DNA from: Psychrobacter pygoscelis
Lineage (GTDB): Bacteria; Pseudomonadota; Gammaproteobacteria; Pseudomonadales; Moraxellaceae
NCBI RefSeq assembly: GCF_004335015.1
Contig: NZ_RQRU01000008.1
Location: forward strand, 62,001-126,000
Direction: 5' to 3'
DNA length: 64,000 bases
Part shown: piece after piece, positions 54,162 to 64,000 of the stretch
Numbering within the stretch: position 1 is the stretch's first letter
Layout: the number at the start of each line of letters is the position of its first letter
Program-made: the position numbers and the translations under genes
The notes under the pieces: generated by a model
The model's input: only the letters and a program-made list of their open reading frames with translations
Databases searched by the model: none
Told to the model about the DNA's origin: nothing

Positions 54162-55316
54162 TTATCTTGATTTTGATAAGTACAAGCACATATCAAGTAA
54201 ACGATTGGCATAACCCCACTCATTATCATACCAAGCGAATACTTTGAACTGTTGACCGACTCGCATTAACTGCTGACCATCAATGATTAATGACTCAGAC
54301 TGATGGATAAAGTCACTAGAGACCAGCGGCTCATCAGTATAGGCCATAATATCTTGCAATCGTCCGCTACAAGCCCTGATCAAGGTTTTTCTGACCTGCT
54401 CTAAATCGACCTCATTATTAAAGACCACGGTCACATCAATAGCAGCGACATCGATGGTCGGTACACGGATAGAATGACCGTTAATACGCCCTTGAATGTG
54501 CGGTAAGACTTGCTCAGTAGCAGCAATGCTACTCGAGGTAGTAGGAATGATATTATGACCAGAAGCCCGAGCGCGGCGCAGGTCACGATGCGCTTGATCA
54601 AGGACAGTCTGATCAGCGGTGACAGCATGAATCTCAGTCATCATCACAGAGGCGATTCCAAACGCCCTATCTAGAGTATCGATCAGCGGCACGAGTGCTT
54701 GCGTGGTGCATGAAACGCTGGAGATAATAGGCAAATCACGAGTGAGCAGCTCATCATTAACGCCCATAACCACACAAGCATCGACTCGATCAAAGGGCGC
54801 TGCGCCGACGATAACTTGCTTAGCCCCGGCTTTAATATGCATAAATGCCTGATCATAGGAGCGGAAGTGGCCTGTGCACTCTAATACTAAATCAACGTTA
54901 AGCTCGGACCACGGTAGGTCAATAGGCGCAGCTTGCGACAGTATCGTGATACAGTAGGTCTTGTCGTCTTTGCTCAAACACAGCTCACCTTGAGTCTCAT
55001 CGAAAGTCGCGTCGACGCCAAGCTGACTTAAGCGCCCGTGGGTACTATCAAACTTCAGCAGATGCAGCAAGGTTTCTGCATCAGCCAAATCATTAATAGC
55101 GACGATATGTAACGAGCGCCCTAATACATCAAAGCGCTCTATCAGTGCGCGCAGAACGTTGCGGCCAATTCGCCCAAAGCCATTAATAGCCACCCGAAGT
55201 GTCCGACCTTGGTGGCGCTCAGTTTGCGCCCGCTCAGACTTAACAGCCGTAGGGCTATTGATAGTCTTCTTCTCATGGTCAGTAGAGGTGTGATATGTAG
55301 GGGCAGCGTTGGACAA
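54162..55316 (-). CDS. glyceraldehyde-3-phosphate/erythrose-4-phosphate dehydrogenase family protein
   Basis: 384 residues. Rossmann NAD motif INGFGRIGRN (about 44-53), catalytic C203 in SVSCTTQAL and H230 in TEIHAVTADQ, C-terminal WYDNEWGYANR. The usual SCTTNC is SCTTQA, seen in divergent members. An extra hydrophilic N-terminal leader of about 38 residues precedes the fold; the start is a TTG at 55316 with no in-frame ATG nearby. It may serve gluconeogenesis or vitamin B6 synthesis (Epd). Confidence 0.85.
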   Translation of the reverse strand: MSNAAPTYHTSTDHEKKTINSPTAVKSERAQTERHQGRTLRVAINGFGRIGRNVLRALIERFDVLGRSLHIVAINDLADAETLLHLLKFDSTHGRLSQLGVDATFDETQGELCLSKDDKTYCITILSQAAPIDLPWSELNVDLVLECTGHFRSYDQAFMHIKAGAKQVIVGAAPFDRVDACVVMGVNDELLTRDLPIISSVSCTTQALVPLIDTLDRAFGIASVMMTEIHAVTADQTVLDQAHRDLRRARASGHNIIPTTSSSIAATEQVLPHIQGRINGHSIRVPTIDVAAIDVTVVFNNEVDLEQVRKTLIRACSGRLQDIMAYTDEPLVSSDFIHQSESLIIDGQQLMRVGQQFKVFAWYDNEWGYANRLLDMCLYLSKSR

Positions 55317-55381
55317 GGCAGACTCACTATTAATACTAAAGATATGACGACAAAGTTATAAATGAGGTTGAGCTAAGACAC

Positions 55382-57214
55382 TCAAGGCGTAACGAAAATA
55401 AGTGCCAGACGAATAGTATTATAATCAACCTTCTCTTTAAGATACTCATAGATAGGCTTAAGCTTGATACTACCATCATCGTTGAAGTCATTGGGATCGT
55501 TAGCGACTTTGATAGCAACATAAGCATTACCAACGGCCAGCATAATAGCATCGTCAGGTCGCAAATGATCACACTTTAGGCTGGGGTCTTGTTTTTTAAG
55601 CTCACTAATATGACGCATAATAGTCGACTGAGCAAGCCCGCGCGACTGAGCGATATCAGCGATACTTAGGCTTTCCTCTAACAATAGCTTGGTGGCGATC
55701 AGAGTACTGTCTGATTGATCTGTGACTTGATTACCTAGCTTTTCACGCTTGTCTTCTTGCGCCTTACTCTTTTCGGCTCGGCGCTTACGCATGGTCTCAT
55801 AGGCATCAATGATTGTCTGGCTCAGCGTCCCACCTGACTTCAACACAAACTCATCGTGGGTCTTTTTCAAGCTAGCTTCATCAAGCATTGAGTACGCCTC
55901 TTCAGCCTCGCTCGATAGCACTTTAAAGCGCTTGTCTGCGCCGCGAGCTAATGGGTCAAGCTGCAAGCTCATGTCATTCATGCCAAGTAGCTGTAGGCCT
56001 TCAAGTGACTTTAGACGCGATAAGGCCACATAGCCCTGCCCCAACTCAAAAGTCTTAGACAGGTCGATCTCGGCGGCATCCAAAGTCATCCCTTGCGACT
56101 TATGAATAGTAATGGCCCAAGCCAGACACAGCGGCACTTGACTATAACTTGCCAACACCTCGCCGTTTTCATCTTCTATCATCCACTCTTCAGGCTCCGC
56201 CCGAACCCGCCGACCATCATTTAGTTTGACCACGGGCAGCTTTTGTTCTGCCTCATCCTTTTTATCTTCATCGTCTACCTTGCCATTAGATTTAAGCGAC
56301 TCAAAGGCCACGATCTCACCCATTGTGCCGTTGGATACTGCTAGCTCGTTATTATTCTTAATAAACATCACCTTAGCACCAATTTTTAGGGTTAGCTCAT
56401 CGCTAGTACGTACGTTTTTCTTAAGGGTCTCGACCAGCTTACTATCCCCAAAATCTGTTGCATTAAAGACGACCGGCTTAGAGGAGAGAGCATCTAGCTC
56501 GCGCTCGTTAATCTTATTCACGTTTAGATTGTGGGTATACAAGCGAGTACGATTGACATCGACGTCATGGGCATGGGTGGCTTCTAAAGCATGAATGGCG
56601 TCAAAGGTGACTGATTGCTCGCGGATCTGGTTAAGAATAGCATCTAGATTGAGCGTATCGCCAGACTGCGTATCATCTTGACGATGCTGCTCAGTTAAGT
56701 AGCAGATATGGAAGTCGGCCGCGAGCCATGCTGCTGACATAAAGGCAAATTTCTCTCGATTGCTCTCGCCGCGCGCACCCACAGGTGGCAGCTGAAAAAA
56801 GTCACCTGCGACCACGACCTGAATACCACCGAAAGCCGCTTCACTATTACGGACATGTTTTAATACCTCATTGACCATATCCAGCTGCTTGGCATGCAGC
56901 ATCGATATCTCATCAATAATCAGCACCGCTGTCTCTTTCATGCGGTCGGTCAGATAGCGGCGACCGCTGATATTTTTGAGATCACGCTCGGTTAGCTCGT
57001 CTTTGATGCCGATGCCTGACCAACTGTGAATGGTCGTGCCATTCATATGCGTCGCCGCTATACCCGTGCTAGCAGTCACCGCTACTGCAATTCGCCGTGC
57101 TCGCAGATAATGAATATATTGGTTGAGAGTATAGGTCTTACCTGAGCCGGCAGAACCGGTTAAAAATACATTATGACCCGTCTTTAAAATATCAAGGGCA
57201 GTGGATTGTTGCAT
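55382..57214 (-). CDS. Pif1-like SF1B helicase with C-terminal extension
   Basis: 610 residues. Walker A GSAGSGKT (20-27), Walker B LIIDEIS (98-104), GDFFQLPPVG and the C-terminal helicase motif ITIHKSQGMTLDAAEIDL with GQGYVALSR are of the Pif1/RecD-like group, 5'-3' helicases that can resolve DNA-RNA hybrids and G-quadruplexes. After about 430 comes an extension with a helix-turn-helix (SIADIAQSRGLAQSTIMRHI, about 520-545). Confidence 0.9.
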   Translation of the reverse strand: MQQSTALDILKTGHNVFLTGSAGSGKTYTLNQYIHYLRARRIAVAVTASTGIAATHMNGTTIHSWSGIGIKDELTERDLKNISGRRYLTDRMKETAVLIIDEISMLHAKQLDMVNEVLKHVRNSEAAFGGIQVVVAGDFFQLPPVGARGESNREKFAFMSAAWLAADFHICYLTEQHRQDDTQSGDTLNLDAILNQIREQSVTFDAIHALEATHAHDVDVNRTRLYTHNLNVNKINERELDALSSKPVVFNATDFGDSKLVETLKKNVRTSDELTLKIGAKVMFIKNNNELAVSNGTMGEIVAFESLKSNGKVDDEDKKDEAEQKLPVVKLNDGRRVRAEPEEWMIEDENGEVLASYSQVPLCLAWAITIHKSQGMTLDAAEIDLSKTFELGQGYVALSRLKSLEGLQLLGMNDMSLQLDPLARGADKRFKVLSSEAEEAYSMLDEASLKKTHDEFVLKSGGTLSQTIIDAYETMRKRRAEKSKAQEDKREKLGNQVTDQSDSTLIATKLLLEESLSIADIAQSRGLAQSTIMRHISELKKQDPSLKCDHLRPDDAIMLAVGNAYVAIKVANDPNDFNDDGSIKLKPIYEYLKEKVDYNTIRLALIFVTP

Positions 57215-57417
57215 AGGCTCAGACCAAAGTTAAAGAATATTAAATAAGCGTATTATAGCGTGCTGAGGGTAGCATAAGGCAGTACTCGGTCACAAATACT
57301 CTGCTAAATTTCTCATTTATAGTAGATTTTGCTAATTTACATAAGCAAACCTTTACACCATTTAACATACCTCGTAGTAGTAAGTTTTTAGAGCTTTGCA
57401 GACAAGCCAATCAGTAT

Positions 57418-57660
57418 TTAGCAAAGTTTCTTATTGTCGTTGAGCACAAAATAGAGTTGATTAAACTGTTTAATATCGTTGCTAATAAATAACGCAATCA
57501 CCGCCTGCATTATGATCTTAGAATAAAATTGACGGATTAAGGCTTCGTAATATAGATAATAAAGATGCTCATCGATTGCGGCGTCTTGTATATGACACGA
57601 CACAAATTGACTTTGACAGGCAGGGTGTTGTTTGACGGTATCGACAGGTACTTCAGTCAT
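57418..57660 (-). CDS. possible small hypothetical protein, 80 aa
   Basis: No family recognised. Contains several Cys and a hydrophobic stretch (IIMQAVIALFI). No clear ribosome site, so it may not be expressed; kept as a low-confidence call in an otherwise empty interval. Confidence 0.3.
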   Translation of the reverse strand: MTEVPVDTVKQHPACQSQFVSCHIQDAAIDEHLYYLYYEALIRQFYSKIIMQAVIALFISNDIKQFNQLYFVLNDNKKLC

Positions 57661-57993
57661 TAGCGCTTGGTTTGCAGGCTCAGTATTTGTCGTGGCTGAG
57701 CGTTCAGCATGGCATCATCGAGTGCCACATCAAGGGGTATAGTGTATTAATAGCCCTTGTTGATATATCTCCTCTACCACAAGTAAAACCTACTGATGGC
57801 CATGCAAACCTATAAAGGCACACAGCATATTATGTAGAACTCTAGGGCAGCAGGTATGAACGTAGTCTATTATATCTGCTTTACCCTTTGCCTCCCCGCC
57901 CGTAAGTATTGTTATTATCCGTTATTGTTTATTGAGCGTCGCACCACTTAATTTACAAGTAACCCAATTAAAATAATCTATTTAAGATACTAA
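57661..57993. other. intergenic region, nothing recognised
   Basis: About 330 bases downstream of fhuB. No gene, tRNA or clear terminator was seen. Confidence 0.45.
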
Positions 57994-60063
57994 CTATTTG
58001 AACTTACGCATCATGATTAAGAAATACGCCCCACCAACTATGCCCGATATAACCCCTGCTGATATCTCATAAGGAAACAAAACATAACGTCCGAGCCAAT
58101 CGGCTATCATCATAAAAATAGCACCAATTATAGCTGCAAGTAGCAATTGTTTTTCTACTTGAACCGCTCCAAGTGAGCGTGCTAACTGTGGTGCCATTAA
58201 GCCAATAAAACTTAAAGGGCCAATAGCTACTGCCGATACGGTACTTAGCAGCGCTACTAATATTAGTATTAATACTTGACTGAGCCTAATTGATAACCCC
58301 AAACTCTTTGCGACTGTTTCACTAAGGCTTAATAGCTTTAGCGGCTTGACCAATAAAAAGCTCATTATGAGGCCAATAAATGCTACCCCTAGTAAGATAT
58401 AAGCCGTCTGCGGATTAAGATGGTAGGTTGTCCCTGATAACCAAAATAGCACTGCTTCTAGTCTAGGATCGCCGCTAAAGTTAATAAATGCACTACAAGC
58501 TGTTATCAATGCGCCAATAGCAATACCAATAAGTAGTAGATAACTGCTATGGACCTTATTCGCTAGCCAAAGAACTAGTAACAATACGATGCCACTACCG
58601 ACAAAACCTGACCCAACTAACGACAACATAGAAAGACTAGGAAATATCAAATAAGCCATGACGATAGATATCGAGGCTGCCGAGCTAACTCCCAAGACTT
58701 CAGGACTCGCCATTGGGTTGCGCGTCATCTGTTGTAGTAATACACCAGCGATGCCAAGCATAATACCTGTCGCTGCTGCCCCCAAAGTCCGGCCTAATCT
58801 AAATTGTAAGATAGACCCTATATCAAGCGAAAAGTGCCATCCGGAGACACCTTTGACAAAGATTAAGGCAACCACAAATGTATAAACCATGATAACCAAA
58901 AACTGCCACCAAGCTATCTGCTTACGCTCAGGCAACAAGTCGTAGGCTTCTTCAGCAACTTGGTCTTTGCGCTGCTTGAGGATTAACCAAATAATTAGTG
59001 GTGCACCAAGTAGGCCAGTAAAAGCGCCAGCAGGCAGTGGAAATGATAGCTCAATGAAATGGTTAAAAATATTTAACAGATTATTGGTCAACCATAACAG
59101 CAGCCCACCAACCAGAAACCCTACCCATAAGCGCTGGCGGATATGACGGATATGCATAGCGTTGATTAGTGTTGCTGCCCCCAAACCGACAAAGCCAATG
59201 AGTCCAACCTTGCTGACGACAATAGCCGTAAGTAAAGCACAAACAATAAACACTCCGATACGCAGCCATTGAACAGGTAGGCCAAGGCGGGTGGCCTGCT
59301 CATCGTCTAAAGCCATTAACATTAATGGTTTATGAAGGAGCATTAAGGTAGGCATGGCGATAGCGCAAACCCAAGCTAGCGTCTGCACTGGTTGCCAACT
59401 AACTTGGTATAGCAGTCCACTACTCCAAATAGATAGTGAAGACAAATACATGGTATTAAAGACCATGACCAGACTAACAAGAGCGTTGGTCAATATAGAA
59501 ATAACTAGCCCAGCTAAGATTAGTACTAGAGGATTAAGCTTACTCGGTAGTGCAATAAGCATGACTAAACCAAGCGAGGCTATGGCGCCAATAAAAGCCA
59601 CCCAAAAGCTACCAAACAATGACCAACTTGGAAAGAATACAATGGCGAGCATCATAGCAAGTTGCGCACCACTACCTACGGCTAATGTGGTATCAGAAGC
59701 AAGATTATTACGTACAACCTGCTGTAGTAAAATACTAACGACAGCAAGTAGCCCACCGGTACAGATTGCCATTCCCGACTCAGCGACAATAAGTAACTGA
59801 ATAGCAATAGCGGCAGGATCGAGACTGGAGGAATCAGAAAATAGATGAGTGACTGACCAATGCCACTTAAGTATAATTAGATACATCGTAGAGGAGATAA
59901 CGCCAATAGCAAGAAGTATCACTAAGCTATAGCGGCGGATATAGTTAAGCAGCATGTTTAATAAATGACTGCTTGGGTTATTGCGCGGGTCCCTAGGGGA
60001 TTTTGTAGAAAGTTTGATGGAAGTGTTAGTACGTCTCTGACGAACAGGTATTGAATGACTCAT
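57994..60063 (-). CDS. fhuB: FhuB-like ferric-hydroxamate ABC permease (double FecCD)
   Basis: 689 residues. Two fused FecCD halves (about 40-365 and 390-689), each with about 10 membrane helices, as in FhuB. It moves iron-siderophore across the inner membrane and needs an FhuC-type ATPase, which is not in this window. Overlaps the binding-protein gene by four bases. Confidence 0.9.
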   Translation of the reverse strand: MSHSIPVRQRRTNTSIKLSTKSPRDPRNNPSSHLLNMLLNYIRRYSLVILLAIGVISSTMYLIILKWHWSVTHLFSDSSSLDPAAIAIQLLIVAESGMAICTGGLLAVVSILLQQVVRNNLASDTTLAVGSGAQLAMMLAIVFFPSWSLFGSFWVAFIGAIASLGLVMLIALPSKLNPLVLILAGLVISILTNALVSLVMVFNTMYLSSLSIWSSGLLYQVSWQPVQTLAWVCAIAMPTLMLLHKPLMLMALDDEQATRLGLPVQWLRIGVFIVCALLTAIVVSKVGLIGFVGLGAATLINAMHIRHIRQRLWVGFLVGGLLLWLTNNLLNIFNHFIELSFPLPAGAFTGLLGAPLIIWLILKQRKDQVAEEAYDLLPERKQIAWWQFLVIMVYTFVVALIFVKGVSGWHFSLDIGSILQFRLGRTLGAAATGIMLGIAGVLLQQMTRNPMASPEVLGVSSAASISIVMAYLIFPSLSMLSLVGSGFVGSGIVLLLVLWLANKVHSSYLLLIGIAIGALITACSAFINFSGDPRLEAVLFWLSGTTYHLNPQTAYILLGVAFIGLIMSFLLVKPLKLLSLSETVAKSLGLSIRLSQVLILILVALLSTVSAVAIGPLSFIGLMAPQLARSLGAVQVEKQLLLAAIIGAIFMMIADWLGRYVLFPYEISAGVISGIVGGAYFLIMMRKFK

Positions 60064-61118
60064 AACTCATGAGCTTTAGTATGAATAGGATCTGTTTTAG
60101 ATTCTTCTATCTTAGGATCAGTATTTAATACAAGATTATAATCTCTAGGTTTGGCTACTTCTTCAGCAAGATTATTAGAGAATTGTAAGAGCACATTAAT
60201 TCCACCAAAATGCCAAACTGGCTTTATAACATATAAGCAAGCATTTGGCTCACTAAAGCGAGAGTGTTGCCAGAGTAAGCTATTTTTGAGTTGATATTTA
60301 ACAAATGGGCTAATAGGCTCCATAATAATCAGGCAAGTATCAGCAGGGATGTCATAAATCCGGTGTAATGGTATAGATGCAACACCGAAAGCACTTGAAG
60401 TACCTAAAGACACTAAATCTAACCCCATCATATCCGTTGCTAACCTAATGGTGCTATTTATTCCAAAAGAGTTCATCTGTTGAACGCTGTACAAGTTTGC
60501 TACTACCATCTTACGGTTAGTGCCTAAGTGTTGCTGGACGATAGCCCCAGCAGCCTCTATCTGTTGGCGGCTGCTTTCTATATAGTGCTCGGTACGTCTA
60601 GGACGCTCAATTAATCGACCTATCTTTAAGGTAGAATCTACCATTCTTGACCATTTAAGCGGTTTTGTGTTATCCATATTTTCAAAATCAAAGCCAAAAG
60701 TGATACTTTCTACGGGCGTATTAGCGTCATAGATACTACGATTATCCTCATAATAGGGATTGTCAATAATTAAATCTGGACGCAATAGTGAAATTAGTTC
60801 GGGATTAGGAGCTGTGCGTAAGCCTACATCAATCACTGATTGCGGTAATTTCGGCGTAGCTACCCAAACCCTATAACCTTCTTTATCGCCGATACCAAGC
60901 GGTGGCAGTCCTAGTTCAGTAAGCGTCGACCCAGTTGCCCAATCGGGGGTGATTACCTCTATATACTTATTTTTTTTTTGATTCTGCTTTAGGTTTTGAA
61001 GTTGGTAGCTGTCTTGGTTTGATTGATGAATAATGAGTAATAAACCAGATATCAATAAGAGAATACTTCCAAAAAGCCAGTTTTTTTTACTACTGAAAGT
61101 TATAAACATAAAAAGCAA
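60060..61118 (-). CDS. iron-siderophore binding protein (FhuD-like)
   Basis: 352 residues. An N-terminal hydrophobic segment (about 13-30) without lipobox suggests membrane anchoring or an uncleaved leader. The periplasmic-binding pattern IEVITPDWATGSTLTELGLPPLGIGD, then LISLLRPDLIIDNPYYED, fits the FhuD/BtuF fold. It hands the siderophore to the FhuB permease encoded next. Confidence 0.82.
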   Translation of the reverse strand: MLFMFITFSSKKNWLFGSILLLISGLLLIIHQSNQDSYQLQNLKQNQKKNKYIEVITPDWATGSTLTELGLPPLGIGDKEGYRVWVATPKLPQSVIDVGLRTAPNPELISLLRPDLIIDNPYYEDNRSIYDANTPVESITFGFDFENMDNTKPLKWSRMVDSTLKIGRLIERPRRTEHYIESSRQQIEAAGAIVQQHLGTNRKMVVANLYSVQQMNSFGINSTIRLATDMMGLDLVSLGTSSAFGVASIPLHRIYDIPADTCLIIMEPISPFVKYQLKNSLLWQHSRFSEPNACLYVIKPVWHFGGINVLLQFSNNLAEEVAKPRDYNLVLNTDPKIEESKTDPIHTKAHEL

Positions 61119-61240
61119 CTTGAAGTTATGACCATTGAACTAAAGCTGTAACCTACGAGAATATTCGAAATGTATGTCATCATGCAAAAGTAAATGAAGC
61201 AGGACTCCATTTGCTTTTGTGACACTATTCCTTTAAAAAA

Positions 61241-63382
61241 TTACCACTTGTAAGTGACTTTACCTACTATGTTACGCGGCTCTCCATAAAAGCAATTATA
61301 AGTACAGGTTACATACTCTTCGTCCAATAGATTCTTTGCGTTAAGCGACAATAACCAATTATCATTGACCTCATAACTTGCCATTGCATCCACTAAGGTG
61401 TAGCTTGGGAATTCAACCCTATTAGACGTACCAACGGCCCTATCTTTAAAGCGAACGCCTACGCCAAACTTTAACTGTGGTATACCTAAACCATCGAAGC
61501 GATAGTCTCCCCAAAGTGAGAAAGTATTGTAAGGTACATTCCCTGTTCGTTTACCCTCAAGCTCTGGTGTCAAAGGACTACTTTCAATAGTACGAGCATC
61601 AGTATATGAATAGGCAGCAATAAGGTTGGCATTATCACTGAGTTGTGTTTTTGCTTCCAATTCTAACCCTTGAGAACGTACTTCACCTAATTGCGTTTTG
61701 AAGTTCTTATCTTTAGGATCCTTGACTAATACATCGGTTTGATTAATCTGATATAGAGATCCTGTCAATAGCGTATCACTGCCTACTGGTTGATAACGAA
61801 CGCCAACCTCATATTGTGTACCTTTAGTCGGTTCAAAGAAGTCGCCATTACGGTCTATACCATAATTCGGCAAAAATGATTGATTTATACTGGTAAACGG
61901 CGCTATACCATTATCCATTAGATATACTAGGCCGATACGACCAGTTGTTGCATTAGTATCAGTCTTTGCTTGACCATCCTTAAGGAAGATTGAGCGCTGT
62001 GTACCAGTAGCTATGTCATGTCGTACACCAATTAATGCTACCCACGTATCATCAATAGTCGCTTGATTTTGTAAGTAAATACCCGTTTGCTTAGAATCAT
62101 CACGACCTGTAAACCCATCATAAGGCACCAAATCACCTATTGTATCTTTACTATGATCTGGGTTGTAAAAGTCTAAGGAGCTAACTGTAATAGCTTTATA
62201 ACCCTCAAAGTCAAAGGTCTGATCCGTATAATCTACACCAGCTAAAGTTAAATTAGTTATATGGTTACCCAGTTTCCAATCATATTCGGCAGATAGGCTT
62301 GCTACGATACTATCCGAATCGTGTTTCAACCTTAAGGGATAACGACTGTATTCAGTTTCGGAACCAGCTAGTAATTCATCATATGTAGTGTATTTAATAT
62401 CTGTCTTTGCAGCCATGTGTCGTAGTTTATGGTTCAGTTTTAATTGTGGAGTTACATTGTGTTCAATACTATAGCCTAAAGTGTAGCGCTCATTATCATA
62501 TCCATCAAAACCCTTCACGCCCTGATTAAAACTACGATCAATTTTGCCATTTTTAGTAGGAGCTACTGTTCCCTCATCAGGAAGACCATATACAGTAGCT
62601 GTCATATCCTGCTGATAATCAGCACTTACTGTTAGCGAGGTTGAATCACCAAGCTGCCAAGTTAATGAGGGCGCAATATAGGTGCGGTCATCAGGAACAA
62701 AGTCAACAAAGGTGTCACTATCTCGGAATACACCGACTAATCGCACAGCAACATCATCATTGACTTTATGATTAATATCAGCAGAAACCTGCTTTCGATC
62801 AAAACTACCGACTTCCGCATTGATTTCGTAGGCATTATCAAAAAATGGCTTCTTACTAATACCATTAATAACGCCGCCTGGTGGCAACGTACCATTGAGT
62901 ATTGAGTTAGCGCCTTTTAACACTTCAATACGTTCTAGCCCATATATTTCTTGTTCTCCATTATAGGTATTAACCTGATACTGCTGGCCATCTCTATATT
63001 CGGTATAATTGAGAAATCCTCGTACCATATATTTTACAGTTGTTCTATCTGCTGCCTCAGTGCGATTAACGCCTGTTGAATATTCTAAAGCACCAATGAC
63101 ATCATCAGCACCAATAGATTGTATCTCTTGCTGACCGACTACCGTTACTGATTGTGTAGATTTAAGGATTGACTCATCAAAACCTGTTGTGGAACTAACT
63201 GTACTTGCTGCGATACCATCTACAGGACCATCGGCGGTTTCAGTCTCTGTTTCGGCAGTCACCGTAATGGTAGGGAGTGTCACTAAAGGAAGGTCTTCAT
63301 CGGCAGCTTGAGCGGCAACGGGGGTGATCAGAGCGGCATTTACAGCCAACGTTAGGGTGGCGAGCTTAAAGCTAGGGGGCAT
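61241..63382 (-). CDS. TonB-dependent siderophore receptor (ferrichrome/hydroxamate type)
   Basis: 713 residues. Signal peptide ending AQAA (about 27), plug domain (TLPTITVTAETE, TQSVTVVGQQEIQS, VLKGANSILNGTLPPGGVINGISKKP), 22-strand barrel, and a C-terminal aromatic VTYKW. It fits the FhuA/FcuA-like receptors that import ferric hydroxamates with TonB energy. First gene of the iron-uptake set; a Fur box lies upstream. Confidence 0.9.
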   Translation of the reverse strand: MPPSFKLATLTLAVNAALITPVAAQAADEDLPLVTLPTITVTAETETETADGPVDGIAASTVSSTTGFDESILKSTQSVTVVGQQEIQSIGADDVIGALEYSTGVNRTEAADRTTVKYMVRGFLNYTEYRDGQQYQVNTYNGEQEIYGLERIEVLKGANSILNGTLPPGGVINGISKKPFFDNAYEINAEVGSFDRKQVSADINHKVNDDVAVRLVGVFRDSDTFVDFVPDDRTYIAPSLTWQLGDSTSLTVSADYQQDMTATVYGLPDEGTVAPTKNGKIDRSFNQGVKGFDGYDNERYTLGYSIEHNVTPQLKLNHKLRHMAAKTDIKYTTYDELLAGSETEYSRYPLRLKHDSDSIVASLSAEYDWKLGNHITNLTLAGVDYTDQTFDFEGYKAITVSSLDFYNPDHSKDTIGDLVPYDGFTGRDDSKQTGIYLQNQATIDDTWVALIGVRHDIATGTQRSIFLKDGQAKTDTNATTGRIGLVYLMDNGIAPFTSINQSFLPNYGIDRNGDFFEPTKGTQYEVGVRYQPVGSDTLLTGSLYQINQTDVLVKDPKDKNFKTQLGEVRSQGLELEAKTQLSDNANLIAAYSYTDARTIESSPLTPELEGKRTGNVPYNTFSLWGDYRFDGLGIPQLKFGVGVRFKDRAVGTSNRVEFPSYTLVDAMASYEVNDNWLLSLNAKNLLDEEYVTCTYNCFYGEPRNIVGKVTYKW

Positions 63383-63756
63383 AAGAAGTGTCCTATCTCA
63401 GTCAGATATAAGGAATACATTCAACTTAATTGAATGAATGACACCTTGGGCTGACACGATAGGCTGGCTGAGGTGTAATGCCTGCTAGGGCATAATATGA
63501 CTACTATGTTGCTGTTAAGTTACTAAAACCTTCAACAATATATCATTATTAAATATCATTAACAAATGTTAATCATTATTAGTTAGATATTTTTTATAAT
63601 AAAGTTGGTTAATACTTGTTTATTTTTTAATTTATCGATTTAAATGAGTTGTTTAGTTGATTTGTGCGATAGCATCGCGACTGGCGTTAACTCTGTCTTA
63701 ACCGGTCAGTTCTATCAATTGACTCTGCTTCATTTGAATGAAGCCTATCAGCATGG
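63383..63756. other. leader region of the receptor gene, contains Fur box
   Basis: About 370 bases. The Fur site at 63562-63580 is the main feature. A 69-codon forward frame (63644-63853) crosses the fhuB remnant antisense and is not believed. Confidence 0.6.
63562..63580 (-). promoter_or_regulatory. Fur box upstream of TonB receptor
   Basis: ACAAATGTTAATCATTATT matches the Fur consensus at 14 of 19 positions and overlaps a candidate -35 (TTAACA) on the minus strand. It implies iron repression of the receptor and the genes behind it. Confidence 0.65.
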
Positions 63757-64000
63757 GCAAAGCAACGTTAAAGGTTTGTGCAATAGCACTAATATGGACA
63801 GAGTAATTAGGCTTGCTACGCTCAGTTGTTGTAGAGGTTACCAGCGGAGCTGATAGAGTAAGCCGCTACTCCATAAGGTTAATCTAGCAAAATACTGCGT
63901 ATCAAATATCATCATCAGGCTGATAAACGAGCTGACAAAGATACTGACTACAAAGCCTGCGATGATTAGCACCAGCGGGTCAAGCTTACTAGGCAAAGCA
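63757..64000 (-). pseudogene. decayed FhuB-like permease (partial)
   Basis: Translated on the minus strand from the right edge: ALPSKLDPLVLIIAGFVVSI, then LTLWSSGLLYQLRW and a stop (TAA at 63838-63840) where the intact FhuB at 57994 has Q; after it the homology continues (LLHKPLTLL) and then fades. So a second fhuB copy has a nonsense change and loses its 3' part. The rest lies outside the window. Confidence 0.75.

Noticed and set aside
63644..63853. 69-codon forward frame
   Set aside because: Antisense to the fhuB remnant, no ribosome site.

Overview
The window looks like a chromosome segment of a gammaproteobacterium of the Moraxellaceae, most like Psychrobacter. This is judged from overall protein character and gene style; no search was run. 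It carries one complete-looking Mu-type transposable prophage with host genes on both sides. No rRNA operon or CRISPR array was seen.

Left host region (1-14.9 kb): the start of uvrB runs off the left edge. Then come a GFA-family zinc protein, an unknown protein, a frameshifted P-loop kinase, a Dps ferritin-like protein, two DUF2059 exported proteins flanking a CDF metal transporter, an acyl-CoA thioesterase and a class I aminotransferase. Two identical tRNA-Asn genes exactly 3.7 kb apart flank a YqiJ/flotillin (YqiK) membrane pair. A small RHH-like protein and a lipoprotein end the region.

Prophage (about 14,876-53,829, 39 kb): both ends start TGT...ACA and carry inverted copies of a TGCACTA-core site, three on the left and two on the right, in a Mu-like layout. 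The early region holds a repressor facing a Ner-like regulator, then MuA-type transposase, MuB-type ATPase and several small proteins including DUF3164. An AT-rich accessory cassette follows (NdpA-like nucleoid protein plus two membrane proteins), then GemA/gp16 and a Mor-type activator. Late genes: endolysin and holin-like protein, a TraR/DksA zinc finger, small terminase-like DUF3486 protein and large terminase, an oddly placed tail-fibre-like module, portal, head morphogenesis, virion morphogenesis, protease/scaffold, capsid, tail completion, tail sheath (split), tail tube, tail assembly with a likely -1 frameshift, tape measure, baseplate, tail fibre, and finally a Com-like regulator overlapping a DNA adenine methylase. 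A shared CGGAACTnnnYCC motif lies just upstream of four late units, which suggests one activator (probably the Mor-like protein) switches them on together.

Right host region (53.9-64 kb): tRNA-Ser, a GAPDH/erythrose-4-phosphate dehydrogenase family enzyme, a Pif1-like helicase with a C-terminal extension, and a ferric-hydroxamate uptake set (TonB-dependent receptor, binding protein, double permease FhuB) behind a good Fur box. The window ends in a decayed second FhuB copy.

Most notable: the start codon of the phage methylase sits inside a perfect stem-loop directly behind a Com-like gene, as in Mu com-mom, but with a Dam-type enzyme in place of Mom; the four shared late-promoter motifs; the NdpA-like/membrane cassette as a possible uncharacterised defence or exclusion module; and a tail sheath gene broken by a glycosyltransferase/GalE-fragment insertion, which may make the prophage defective for virions.
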